Below are positions 22,101 to 33,209 of a DNA stretch of 64,000 nucleotides, in pieces. The DNA is from Xenoacremonium recifei (taxonomy: Eukaryota > Ascomycota > Sordariomycetes > Hypocreales > Nectriaceae), in assembly GCA_012184525.1 (NCBI GenBank), contig WOFQ01000012.1:434001-498000 (forward strand), read 5' to 3'. The position numbers were made by a program, and so were the translations under genes. Each line of letters opens with the position of its first letter. The stretch's first letter is position 1. The notes below the pieces were generated by a model that worked only from the letters and a program-made list of their open reading frames with translations, was not told where the DNA came from and made no database searches.

Positions 22101-23772
22101 CGATGATTAGAGCAAGGATCAGGCAGGTCACGGCTGTCGTGATCGTTGGGGCAGGATTGTTCCAAATACGCTGGTACGCCCGTCTCGTATTATACGCGAT
22201 CTGCATCGAGATACTAATCATATATGGCGACTTTGGGCGCACGTGCTTGGCCTGTTTGAAGTTCTTCTTCTGTTGGAACAATGCTGCAGTTGATCCATCA
22301 GGGGCTATGGGGTATTCCTCTTCAAATTTGTTGATTTCGGCCTGAAGCTCTTCAAACTCAGGCGAGGCTCTCCAGTACGTCTCAAACTCCTCGACGGTTC
22401 GAGGAACCTTGTCTTCCATGCCAGGTCGCGCTTTGCGCTCAACTGGATTGGTGAGCGAGGTTAAGAAATCAGCTGTTGTTTGACGCTGAGGGCACTGCCA
22501 GCCCTGCCTCTCAAAGAATGCTTTGGCGACTGTTGCTGGGCCAAAGAAAATCTGTCGGCCTTCATATAATACGGTAACCTTATCAAACAATTCGTAGATC
22601 GACTCGCTAGCTTGGTAGATGGCGACGGCGTGGACTGTATTTGCCAAGTCGGCAGCAATCCGGAGGGTCTCAACAAATTTGAGCGCTGTCGCGGAATCGA
22701 GGCCTCTTGTACTGTAGATGAGACAAGACTGTGAGCATGCCACTGCACAACTGTAATATCCAGCAGCAATGGTTCCTTTACTCACCTATTGTCCCACGCG
22801 CAGATTGGGCTTCCTGCCACCATCATTTCAGCGATACTAACACGCTTTCTTTCGCCCCCCGACACGCCCCGGATGAACTCGTTTCCAACTTTGGTATCGT
22901 AGGTGTGTCTAAGGCCGCACACAGCCATGACTACCTGTGCCACATACTTCGCGGCTTCTTTTCGGGACATATTGCGGTAGCGATTCGATGGCATACGAGC
23001 CGAAGCCGCAAATTCCAGTGTTTGGCCCACTGTTAGTTCCGGGAAGTGTTTGTCGACCTACATCAGATCATTGTCAGACTACACTTTCAATGCAGAGCCG
23101 CTGGGCATTGCGAACCTCTTGATTATATATGACCTCTCCCTTGAACTCTTTGATCATAGTCCGTTGTGGTACTCCATTGTAGTGAATAACTGATTTCACG
23201 TCGACTGTCAGACCGTGCAGCTCTCCGCACATCGTCTTTAGGAGTGTGCTGCAACCCGAGCCGGGCCTCCCGAGAACAGCAAGCAGCTCGCCACCTTGGA
23301 GGACACCATTGAAGTTCTGTAAAATTTTCTTCGGTGGAAGCTTCTTGAAGTCCAAGATTCTGCCAATGCGCATTGGGGTCTTCAAGAAAGACGCAACAGT
23401 CTGCTGTACCTGCAGATCTGGAGCATTCCCAAACACGTCGAGGTCTTTGTAGACGATCCCAGCGCGCACATCCGTGTGGCCCCTACCTTTGAGTTCCCCG
23501 ATGAAGTTCTGCAGCCACTTAGAGAGGTCAAAGTGGCTGCTCTGTGGCTGCAGAGCAATGTCTTCATCATTTGCTGTAGGGACTTGGTGGCGGTCTGAGA
23601 GAGCCGTTGCAATGCGCCTCAGCTCTGATTGATCATGCTCCTCAATGATAGTATTAGTGTGAATGCGTGTCAAGCTGGACATTCCATCTGGCGAAGGGTC
23701 AGGGGTGTGGCCGGCCAGGGACGGGTGCGTCTCGTCGTCCTGAGAGCTTTGATCTGACTCCGAAGTAGCCAT
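19129..23772 (-). CDS. Full-length PDR-type (ABCG) multidrug ABC transporter
   Basis: Five exons (23772-23116, 23057-22786, 22711-20910, 20856-19949, 19890-19129) give 1466 residues with consistent phase, the size expected for CDR/PDR proteins. The order is reverse: NBD1-TMD1-NBD2-TMD2. NBD1 has the degenerate Walker [10 protein letters not shown] (168-176), signature [10 protein letters not shown] and Walker B region CAWDNSTRGLD. NBD2 has the canonical Walker [11 protein letters not shown], the altered signature [12 protein letters not shown] and [13 protein letters not shown]. This asymmetric arrangement is normal in the family. Each TMD shows about six hydrophobic helices. It exports hydrophobic toxins or metabolites from the plasma membrane using ATP. 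The first in-frame ATG, at 23770-23772, is preferred as the start. Confidence 0.93.
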
Positions 23773-25247
23773 TATCAACACATGTGTACATGAGTAATAG
23801 CTAAAAGAAAGGAGGCTCAATACGCGTCACAAGAGAAAGAACTGGGAATGCTCAATATTTATCATGCCAACACGTGAAAATGACAGCCCCTCCCCCCCTG
23901 TTTTTTTCCGCGGCTTGCGAGATAACAGAGCTATTGTGGAGTCTGCAAATTGCTCGGGGCTCAGATTGCTCAATTCTCCGTTGGAAATTCGGAGCAACCA
24001 AAAGAGACCAGACGATCAAGAATCTTCGCCAGAAAGAGGCGAGAGAGAGTATTTGTCGGGCCGATTCTTGATTTGATGGTTGAGGGGAGTCATAAAGCAA
24101 CCATTCAGCTTATTTCGCTTTCAAACCCGCAAGGGTCCGAAATCAGAAAAATGTATACTTTGCGTCTCTGGTAGTGTTGACTCTCCGTTCCACTTCCCCT
24201 AGTGACAGGTATGAGACCAGAATATCGCGACCTAGCTTGATTGAAAGCGAAAGAGGTTTTTCTCATCGTGCAGCTACGTGTACTTCATCCCCGACATTGA
24301 CCCAGACCGTACCTTTCCTACAAAGTCCAGCCCTGGGAACTCGAACCATGCTTCGGTGCTCCTTCTTGACAACCACAGCCGTCATATATTGAAAAGAAAT
24401 GAATTGTCGACCAGGGGACTTTGCATAGATTCACTGGTCACAATTGATTTTGGGAATACGTACATAGCCGCAATAAATAGAACGCAGGCAGGATCGTTGT
24501 CCACGATGGGTCCCGGGTGATCCCTAGACACCAGGAAAAGTGGAAGTTCATAACTTCAAATAGAATTCAACTGGCTACCGGGGAGTCAAACAAATCTGCC
24601 GACTTCGTTGATACTGCCGGTGACCTTGTCCCATCTTAGGCTCAAATCTGGTAAACCTGGTTAAGTATGAGCCACGTGCCCGTGCCTGAACCATCGCATT
24701 CCTGTCACATAAGACGTAGTATCAGCCCAACAGTTTCAAGGCTCGAGTTCAAGTTAAACTTCGTTGTTGAATTGCAATATTTCGAGCGAACAAGGCTCTT
24801 AATTTTTTATGAATTGTTTCCACCGTACCCATTACATGATGTGCCGAATCGGAGCTCTAAAGAGCCCTGCTATCCGTCGGCGTAGAGTTCCTCCGAGACA
24901 GACAGCGTGAGGTTTTATAAATTCCGACGGACATTCCAACTTCGTACTGAGATGAAAGTTAATCGAGATGCAACCGAGGATAATTCAGGCTCAGACTTTC
25001 CTTGTGATGCTGAGAAACATCATTTAGTCCATAGAATGGCCAATAGTCAGACTCAATACAGGGATTTCCGGTTTTTTGAAGTTAATGACATTGAGTCCAG
25101 TGTAAGAGAATAAGATTCAACGGAGCAGATTTAATAAATTAAAGAAACAGAATGCAAGCCACTAAATCCAACCACATTTTACGATAGCTCCCTTGTCCTC
25201 CACAAAGTTCCAAATGATAGAAATGACAGTAAAGTCTTTACTCCATG
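23773..25247. other. Intergenic region, 1.5 kb, no gene supported
   Basis: Promoter side of the ABC transporter and 3' flank of the carboxylesterase. Several short frames exist on both strands, but none has a domain, a good start context or a partner exon. Confidence 0.4.
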
Positions 25248-27087
25248 TCAGTTGCCTTGGCCCAAGCCATTCTGCCAAAAGGCACATCTCGTTGCATTGA
25301 CATGGTTCACATCCATCTGGTATCCGTCTCCATTGATGCTGATAAGCTTCTCATCCTTCCCCCAATGAGGGATATACCGGGGGCAGCTATTGTCGCTGAA
25401 AGCCGGAACACTATGGATGACAAAACTCGTAATGACTTTCTGCAAGATATCTTGAGCGATCGGTTGGAAGGCCGGAGAGGTAGGATCGTTGAACGTGTAT
25501 TTCAGATCTTGTGTGTGAAGACCGGGAGTAACGTTAAAGCGGTCTAGAAACTGCGTTAGCTCTGAAATTGGACTTTGGTAGAATACTTACAAGCATAGCT
25601 GTCGCCTCCAAGAGCTTCATTGATGGCATAGAAATTGCAGTCAACTACTGCTTCACCCCAAAGGGCCATCTGACGGGAGGATTGATCCACATATCCAAGA
25701 CCACTGTTGAACAGAGGAGGATAGATATCATTGGCAAGTGTCTCAACTTCCGAGTCAGACAGGCCAGGGATGGAACGTTTAATCCAAGCCACAAACTCGT
25801 CCTCGGTCTCAACGCTGGGATCATAGAAGAATCCGCCCTCAAGAGAATTGTGTGCAGCGAGCACCTTGACTGATTGATCAAATGCACCCTCTTTCCACAG
25901 AATATGAGGCAGATCAGGCAGAGTCTTCTTATCCAAGACGGGGCCAAAGACGAAGCTTGTAGGGGGTGCAGCACCAATTTGCTGAGCATTGGCCTGAATG
26001 ATAGCGTCAGATGACAGGCAGCGAGCCTCAGCAAGGGTTGAAACGTTGAGGGCAGACAAGAAATCAGAGTAGGCCCCATCTGGGTTTGCGCCCGTTGGTG
26101 AAACAGCTGGGGACTGAGCAATGGCTTGGGCGAATGGAGCTTTGATATGGCCATCATTGGGAGAACCCAGCATTTGGAGCAAAACAGAGCCTCCTCCAGC
26201 TGACTCGCCCATCACAGTTACTCGGTCAGGGGAGCCGCCAAACAAATGAATGTTCTCCTGCACCCACTCTAAAGCCAGCCGTTGGTCAAGCAGTCCGGCA
26301 TTGAGGGCGCCGTCCTTCTCGACTTCAGGACCGGAGAGGAAACCTACGGCCCCGAGACGGTAGTTGAGGGCAACGAAGATCATCCCCTGATCATTGATTT
26401 GCTTGGCATGCTCGAGGAGACCGGAGGGATCGTAGCCGGGGGTAGGAACACCGTTCTTTGAGCCGAGGGCGTATCCTCCGCCATGTATCTACAGATATTA
26501 GCAGGCTGCTGTGAGTAATTTCGAGACTTATCTTACCCAAACTAGAACCGGTGCCTGCGAGTTCTTCCAAGATCCGCTCTTAGAAGATTCGAAGATTTTG
26601 CGAGGAACATGGACATCCAAAAACAAACAGTCTTCAGAGGCCAAGTCGTTAAAGTTGACAGGGAGAACAGACGAGTTCTTGATGTCCTCCTCCCAAGACT
26701 GGAGCGTGAATGGCTTTCCGTCAGAGTACTCGGCAATGGGGACGAATGCCTTGCTCTGCCAGGTGGGAACTCCCTGGGGACAGACCTTCGGCACTGTGCC
26801 GAGCTGGACTTCGGAGCGGTTGGTGAGAGGAGGCAAGGGAGCGCGGAAACGCAATTGACCAACGGGAGGTTGGGCGTAGCGAATGTTGGAGAAGTTGTAG
26901 GCATCGACCGTTTGATTGTAGGAGATGGCTTGATGAAGCTCCTAAGAAGTTGTCAGTCCAATCCATTGCAGGGGTTGTCATCAAGCTGGTGTCATACATA
27001 TCCCAAATCAACAACAGGGAGGTTTGGCTGGTTTTGTGCATCGCACAGTGACAGAGCTACTGGAAGCAAGAATAGTGTAAGCCGCAT
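25248..27087 (-). CDS. Secreted type-B carboxylesterase / lipase (PF00135)
   Basis: Four exons (27087-26998, 26941-26537, 26488-25591, 25543-25248) give 562 residues; all junctions keep phase. A signal peptide covers about residues 1-18 (MRLTLFLLPVALSLCDA). The alpha/beta-hydrolase has the oxyanion loop IHGGGYALG (166-174), the nucleophile elbow GESAGG with Ser261, a catalytic-type Glu in NSLEGGFFYDP and the likely His in GLHTQDLKYTF at the last junction. The last intron restores that segment, since read-through stops early. It should be an extracellular esterase; the substrate cannot be told. It is divergent from the regulator-like gene at 27713. Confidence 0.9.
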
Positions 27088-27712
27088 GCTGATAGGTTTG
27101 TGAACTTCAAGAGAGAGAGGTGAAGGCAATTGTGGGTCTTTTTACAGAGTCACAAAGGTTTGACAAACGTTTGTTTCCCTGTAATGTTTGTGCTGAGGTG
27201 CTAAAGAGCAAACAATTTCAAACAATTTTCTCCCGCCAGACAACGACCTTTTATACCTGCAACTCTACCCTCTCAACTCTCATCACAACTCTGGCGGCCG
27301 ACTCTTGTCGCTTTTTCAAAATGCCATCATTCCTGCAATATGCCGTCCTGCATCTGCGTGGCGCGAAGTCACCTCGTAAGCTGACCAGCCCATCCCCGAT
27401 CGAGTAGCGTATTGCCAGAACGGGCAACGAAGGCTGACGGAGGCTGTGCAGGGAAGAATGACGATCCGCGACTCCCTGCATCCGGGGCGAGCCAACTTCA
27501 GCTTCAGCATCGCCAGCCTCATTCGGAGGAACTCAAGCGCCAGACACGGAGGAACTCGAGAGCAGAGTCGGGACGACCGAGAAGAAAGATTCAGGAGAAG
27601 ACTCAGCATCGTCAGAGTCACCATGGCGCAGGTTCAGCATATATTCGTGCCGCTGCTCGGCTTGGGCTCTGTGAAGAGCATCAGGGCATCAAGAGCCAGA
27701 CGGAAACGCGAC
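27088..27712. promoter_or_regulatory. Divergent promoter between carboxylesterase and regulator-like gene
   Basis: A 625-bp gap between start codons. An in-frame ATG at 27458 would extend the right-hand protein by 85 residues of basic low-complexity sequence, but the conserved start of that family lies at 27713, so I treat this part as leader. A direct repeat CAAACAATTT occurs near 27210-27230. Confidence 0.4.
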
Positions 27713-29212
27713 ATGGATTCGGACAACTCGAAGCTCGTCTTCGTCAACAAGGACTCTACGTCGCAGTCTCTGAGTCGCTCCCAGGGCGGAGAAAGGGCAT
27801 TCATCCTCAGCCATGTGCAGCGTCAACGCCGCAGCCGCCAGACCGGCAGTTCCAAACAATCTCCCGAGCCCTGGTCCCAGTTTACCAGTCGCCTACCCAT
27901 CCAACAACAACCCCCTGCTGAAGCCTCCTCGACGTCACAGGCTGAAGACAACACACTTGTCACCCTGGTTGAGTCCCCCTCCAATAACGCCTCCGACCCG
28001 TTTTACTGCACCATTGCCGCTATGGATGCAGGGAACCACGCCATGCTGCACTTCACCTTCAGCCAAGCTGCCAAGGTCACGTTCCTGGCTGAGGCGTTTG
28101 CTCCGGCGTCTGTTGCCCGCAGCAGGGACGCACCCATGCGGCACGAGCGAGCTATACACAATCGCCTAAAGCAGTGCATCGAGGACAAGGCACTAATGTA
28201 CTCAACCCTGGCTTATGGCTCCAGCTGCTTCGGGTGGATGGGAGGTGTCATCGAGGAGGATCGACCACCGGAGTACTTCATCGGCGAGGCACTACAAGCC
28301 GTTCGTCTTCGTCTGTCTGAGGGCGACGTACAAGTCGACGACTCTCTACTACTATCTATCTACGGACTCGCCATCACGGAATTCTGGAACCATGTGCCAG
28401 ACCTCTGGGCTGCACGTTGCCCTGAACGATATAACGAAGTGATGAGCAGGGGGCACAACAAGGAGTCGCCTCCAGCAAGGATGCACCTACACGCCCTACT
28501 CGAGCTAGTCAACCGAGAGGGGGGCTGGGGCAAGTTTGATCCTTACGTGCTTGAGAGTGCCATCCTGGCAGACAAGTACCTCTCACTCTGGGAGTTGAAG
28601 CTTCCAGTGATCCCTCTGACATGGAACCCAGGCCCCTTTCCTCCAATCTCGACAGACGATGAACTTGGTTCAGGATTTCATAACGCCTTCATGACTCCTG
28701 AGCTTCTCACTATCACTCAAGATACTGTCAACTTCATCCACCACGCGCAGAGGGTGTGGGCTACTCCAACTCGAGCTCTTTCTGAACAACCTCTCTTCCT
28801 CGCCCTTCAATCCCTCCAATACCGACTCCTCTCGGTGGCCGACCTCCCGCCCCTCGACGAGTGCATACGATTTGCCTCGCTTATATTCCTCCTCAACGCA
28901 ACCGAAGACCACGGTCCTCAGGTCTGCGCTACTGAGCTCATCCCCCGTCTCCGTGCAGCGCTGGTAGCTGCACGGTTTTGGGAGGAGACGTTCTACTGGG
29001 AGTTGCGGTTATGGCTCATAGTTACCGGTGCCATGACGACGCGGGCGTCGTCAGACCGGGAGTGGTTCAGGGGCATGGCCCAGCGGCTGGGTATAGAATC
29101 GATGGTCATAGAAGATGTGTGTGGGATAATGAGACGCTTTCTATTCGTCTTTGAAAAGCAGAAGATTCAGATGGAGGAATTCATGAGGACGCTGGCGTCT
29201 CATGGGAGGTGA
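27713..29212 (+). CDS. Fungal transcription-factor-like protein without a zinc cluster
   Basis: One exon, 499 residues from the ATG at 27713. It begins with the short motif LVFVNKDS...AFILSHVQRQRR that opens a large family of fungal regulators (often annotated 'tachykinin family' or fungal-specific transcription factor domain, related to PF11951) that lack the Zn2Cys6 finger. The middle and C-terminal parts are helical with the typical ALMYSTLAYGSSCFGW stretch and WELRLWLIVTGAM. Whether it binds DNA is unknown. Its divergent arrangement with the secreted esterase makes local regulation possible. A longer N-terminus from 27458 cannot be excluded. Confidence 0.78.
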   Translation: MDSDNSKLVFVNKDSTSQSLSRSQGGERAFILSHVQRQRRSRQTGSSKQSPEPWSQFTSRLPIQQQPPAEASSTSQAEDNTLVTLVESPSNNASDPFYCTIAAMDAGNHAMLHFTFSQAAKVTFLAEAFAPASVARSRDAPMRHERAIHNRLKQCIEDKALMYSTLAYGSSCFGWMGGVIEEDRPPEYFIGEALQAVRLRLSEGDVQVDDSLLLSIYGLAITEFWNHVPDLWAARCPERYNEVMSRGHNKESPPARMHLHALLELVNREGGWGKFDPYVLESAILADKYLSLWELKLPVIPLTWNPGPFPPISTDDELGSGFHNAFMTPELLTITQDTVNFIHHAQRVWATPTRALSEQPLFLALQSLQYRLLSVADLPPLDECIRFASLIFLLNATEDHGPQVCATELIPRLRAALVAARFWEETFYWELRLWLIVTGAMTTRASSDREWFRGMAQRLGIESMVIEDVCGIMRRFLFVFEKQKIQMEEFMRTLASHGR

Positions 29213-30150
29213 ACTTATGTCGAGGGGATGTCAAGGGATATCACACGTCAGCAGAAACATGGCGAAAGCGACTTTGGGAGCGGCGGATGAAGGTGCTGGT
29301 CGAATAGTGGCTCTCAACACTTTCTGCCGCATATCTGATGGGCAATGAGTGGGCACGTCAGTTCGGAGCTTCTTTGGTTGATTGCACCAACCTTGGCAGT
29401 TCGGATAAAGCCTGGAATATGGTTTGCTTGAACAAGCAACTACATGGCTGGTGGCCCAGGCGATACTTTGCTTTCAGATGCCAGGGTATTACTGGCACGG
29501 ATGCAACAGTCACCTTGCAGTTTTGCTGGCTCCCTCAGTTCACAATGCCATATCTATGCTAGTATCTGGATGTGGTACCTGAAACGGTGTTGCAGTAACT
29601 CTCAAAGAATGAGTTATTGAACAAGAAGTTAAAGAAAAGTATCGGAAGACAATTCGAGATCTTCAGTTGGCTCAAGCTGTCAAGCTTCGTCGAATGTTTA
29701 AGAAGGTTCTTCCTCTACTATGGAGCTTTGTACTTGGGAAATTTGGTGCCTCGGTAAATTCGTTTATCTGTAATAATAATGAAGATTCAAGTATAGACCT
29801 TCTTACACGTATTTCACAACTGGCATTCATGAGTTAGTCCTCTAGTAGTCCAGATGTCTCAATATCAGTTCTGGGGTATCAACTCGTGCAACTTCACCAC
29901 TCTTGTCACACAATCCCCTGCTTCAACCCGCTGCCGCATCACACAGTCATACCTCTTTGAGTTCAGATAGACTTAAGCAAGCCAACGAAGTTTCTCTCTC
30001 GGCTCGCCCCGACGCCACGCCACGTGGGCCGGCCCGAGACAGCTACTCCAAGTCACGTTACTCAGTGCGAACGTCAAGTATCTTCAGGGAAACACTTCCC
30101 TCATAACGTGCTATTTTCCGTTCTCGCCCTCCCTATCGATGCCTAGTGAT
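29213..30150. other. Intergenic, with one isolated fragment
   Basis: Mostly featureless. An open stretch of 74 codons at 29613-29837 on the plus strand (EVKEKYRKTIRDLQLAQAVK, then a hydrophobic and basic run ending at TAG) looks protein-like but has no ATG at its head, no splice partner and no family I recognise. It may be a transposon or gene remnant. Confidence 0.3.
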
Positions 30151-30372
30151 TTATATACGGGCCAAAATTATTATAGACAGCAGCACAAAGACCCCCCAAA
30201 CAAGCTTCGTCCCCAGGTTCCGCCACTCCTCCTCGGCCTCCCGCTCATACGTGATGACTGCAGTCTTAACTGCAGCCCTTTCTGCAACCGGGTTAGTAGC
30301 CCTACGGAAGCCGTAGAAGTCCTCATACAGCTCTACCCGTCGCCGCAGCCGATCGTTCAGCGACACTCCCTC
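30151..30372 (-). CDS. Unassigned exon-like frame encoding a C-terminal membrane anchor
   Basis: Directly 3' of the beta-glucosidase and in its frame, but behind two TAG codons (30412-30414 and 30373-30375), lies an open stretch of 73 codons. It encodes a charged helical part (RLRRRVELYEDFYGFRRA, then YEREAEEEWRN) and ends in a 17-residue hydrophobic segment (LVWGVFVLLSIIILARI), the layout of a tail-anchored protein. There is no ATG. An AG at the second TAG (CCCTAG) could be a splice acceptor, so it may be a last exon whose upstream exons I cannot find, or an alternative 3' end of the glucosidase transcript. I recognise no homologue. Confidence 0.35.
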   Translation of the reverse strand, partial: EGVSLNDRLRRRVELYEDFYGFRRATNPVAERAAVKTAVITYEREAEEEWRNLGTKLVWGVFVLLSIIILARI

Positions 30373-30411
30373 CTAGGGCATGCAGGTGTTGCGTGGTGGC
30401 TGGCTTGCATC

Positions 30412-33209
30412 CTATTGCAGGGCCGCGCTCAGGGGCAAGTTTCGCGACGAGGAGCCGACCCAGACCTTCTTGGGCGCGCTGGTGATGACCCAGTCCTGGG
30501 TGGCGGTGTCCCAGTTGCTCAGATCGCGGCGGGTGATATCAGCGACGAAGCGCACGCTCTGGCCAGGCGCGATATTTTCGATCCGGTCAAAGCCACGCAG
30601 CACGCGGACAGGCTCGCCCTCTCCGCCGAGGGAGACGTAAACTTGCGGGATCTCATCGGTGGTGGTGGAGCCGGTGTTGGTGATGGTGCAAACGACGGTG
30701 TACATGACATCCCAGAGACGAGGGTTGCCGCCGGGCTCACCACCCGCAGGGTTCTTGGGCTGAGGCGAGCCGTCGAGGACGCCGCTGGGGAGGAACTCGC
30801 CCGCGGTCTGGCCGTAATCGGGATCGCCAGAGGCTTCCTTGCCGGAGCTAGCTGTCTTCAGGTAGGGGTAGATAAACTGTGTGATGCGGCGAATTGTCGA
30901 CGGGAACGTGTAGTCGGACAGCGAGGTGCTGTAGTTGCCGAGCTGAGGAGCAGCAATCGTCTTGCCAGCGGTGGGCGTATACGGGAGATTCTGGTGAGGC
31001 TGAATGTAGAGGTCGGAGTACTTGAACGTGGACCAGGAGAGGCCAAAGCCGAACTCGTAAATGGGAGCAGCGGGATCAGTGCTTGGCTGGCCGTTGGTGC
31101 TGGGCGACTGCTGATCAAAGTGGCGGTAGTCGATAAAGACACCCTCAGAGAAGGTCTCCTGGGGAGCATTCTGGCCGTTGTTGGGAGTGTACAAGACCGA
31201 CGTGCCATAGCTCTCGTTGGTGCGGCCCCAAGTGAAGGGAGATCGACCGGGGCTGGTTTTACCGTAGAGGATGTCGACGAGAGCATTGCCGGATTCCTCA
31301 CCGGGCAGACCGGCCCAGACAATGGCCGTGATGTTCGGGTTGTCATACCAGTCGGTCAGGAGCACAGGGCCAACGGTGTGCAGAACAACGATGGTGTTGG
31401 GGTTGATAGCAGAAACGTTCTTGATGAGCTCGTCGCCTTGGTTCCAGAGCGTCAGATTCTTGCGGTCGCCCTCGTTGTTGTCAATGTCGATGAAGCCCTC
31501 GCCCGAATCGGCATTGGCGAAGACGATGGCCGTCACATTAGGCTGGCTGACAAGGGCCTCGACAGCTGTCCACTGGTTGTTTGCGGGAATGCTCTCGTAT
31601 CGGGAGCCATCGCTCACAGCCTGGTATGCCAGTGCCATATCCGGGGTGATCAAGAACGGGAATTCGGTGGTACCAGAGCCCCATCCCATGGCCAAGGTGC
31701 CATTGTTGCAGTCCCTGTTAGAACAGCCATTGGGTCCAGCTGGGTTGCTACCAATATCCTCGCCAACAGCGGCCAGGAACTTGGGCTTGCAGAGCGGCAG
31801 GGCACCGTTGTTCTTGAGGATGACGGTTCCCTTGGCGGCGGACTCGCGGATGTGCTTGGCGTGATCATGACGGACATCAACCTGGTAGTTGATTTGCTGC
31901 CAATTCTCCTGCGCGGCATACTGCACGTAACCGAAAGTATCGCGTGTCCATGAGGAAAAGTTGATGTCCGGCATGCTCTCAACGGTACGGCCGACCTTGA
32001 AGAACGCCGCCATGATTCGCATAGCCATGTCGTCAAGCCGCCACTCGGGGAGGGTGCCGTTGATGACCGCAAGTGTCAGGTTAGAGCCCCAGAAGCTCAG
32101 GCCGGAGTTGAAGGCAGTGTCACCAGGCATGGTCATGTCGAGGCCAGCTGAGGCCGTGGAGACGCCCGCGTGCTGGGCCGACCAGTCGCTCATGACAAAG
32201 CCCTGGAAGCCCATCTCATCCTTGAGGATGCCGTTGAGCAGCTTGGAGTTCTGGCAGCTGTACGAGTTGTTGACCTGATTGTAGGAGCACATGACCGCAC
32301 CGAGACCTGCCTTGACCGCATCAGCGAAAGGCCACGCGTAGAACTCGTGCATGGTCTTGTCGTCGATGTTAGAGGAGAGCGATTCCTTGATGTTGAAGCC
32401 ATAGCCCTGTGCCTCGGGGGCCTGACGGAAGTGCTCTGCTCAGGAGTTAGCACCCAGTCCGAAGTGAGGAATCGTGAAATTCTCAAGCATACCTTGCTCA
32501 TTGCCGATGAAGTGCTTCGCGCATGCGATGACACCTGCATCTTGGATTCCAGAAGCTGTCTCAGCCAAGGCCACACCGGCCATGTAGGGGTCAACTGAGA
32601 AGCCCTCCCAGTTGCGGCCACCCTCAGGAGCTCGACCCATGGGGCCGGCAACAGGACCAAGGAGAACATCGACGCCCTTCTCGTTGGCTTCAGTGCCCAT
32701 CAGGAGACCTCGCTCGTTCCAGAGGGCGCGGCTCCAGGAGGCTCCAGCTGTGATGCCACCGGGAAAAGCGCTGTTGTAATCACTGAGGCGAATACCAATG
32801 GGACCATCCTGCATGCAGAGACCGCGCATGCCCATACGAGGGATTGAGCCGACGTTTCCGACACATCGTTCTCCCTCCCAACTTTACGTGGCATGATTAG
32901 CTCAAGCTGTCCAGTTAAGAAAGCCCATGTGATTGTGAGCGGGAACAACAACAACGGCACTCACCCGACACCAGTGGTCAAGTTGACCTTCTCGAGCAGC
33001 GTCAATTGGGAGACGAATTGCTTAGCCAGGATGTATGCACGCTCCCAACCTTCAGCCTGAGGGTCCATCCATGGCGAGGGATAGAAAGGAGGCGAAGTTG
33101 CGAGAGACTCATCAGTGTCCCGGGCGGCGAGCTGGAGCAGCGGCAGGCGATTAGCAGAGGAACAGACCAGAGAAGCGAAAACCAGAGAGAGAAAGTAGAT
33201 GAAATGCAT
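30412..33209 (-). CDS. Secreted GH3 beta-glucosidase
   Basis: Three exons (33209-32965, 32881-32493, 32435-30412) give 885 residues. A signal peptide spans about 1-20 (MHFIYFLSLVFASLVCSSAN). The mature protein starts SPPFYPSPWMDP and carries the GH3 hallmarks: LTLLEKVNLTTGVGW, GPVAGPMGRAPEGGRNWEGF, KHFIGN, and the nucleophile Asp (about residue 295) in FVMSDWSAQHAG. The C-terminal half contains the GH3_C and fibronectin-III-like domains, ending WVGSSSRNLPLSAAL. It hydrolyses cellobiose and other beta-glucosides outside the cell. It most resembles the Aspergillus bglF-type enzymes. The start at 33209 is the first ATG; upstream GTG is not used. Confidence 0.93.

Noticed and set aside
27458..27712. 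N-terminal extension of the finger-less regulator
   Set aside because: The 85 residues are basic low-complexity sequence, and the family motif begins right after the ATG at 27713.
30373..30414. Stop-codon readthrough extending the beta-glucosidase
   Set aside because: Two TAG codons occur within 14 codons and there is no known readthrough context, so simple readthrough is unlikely. Splicing or a separate exon is more plausible.
30139..31953. A 604-codon open frame on the plus strand
   Set aside because: It is antisense to the GH3 catalytic exon, has no domain and an odd valine/glycine/arginine composition. The minus-strand beta-glucosidase explains the region.
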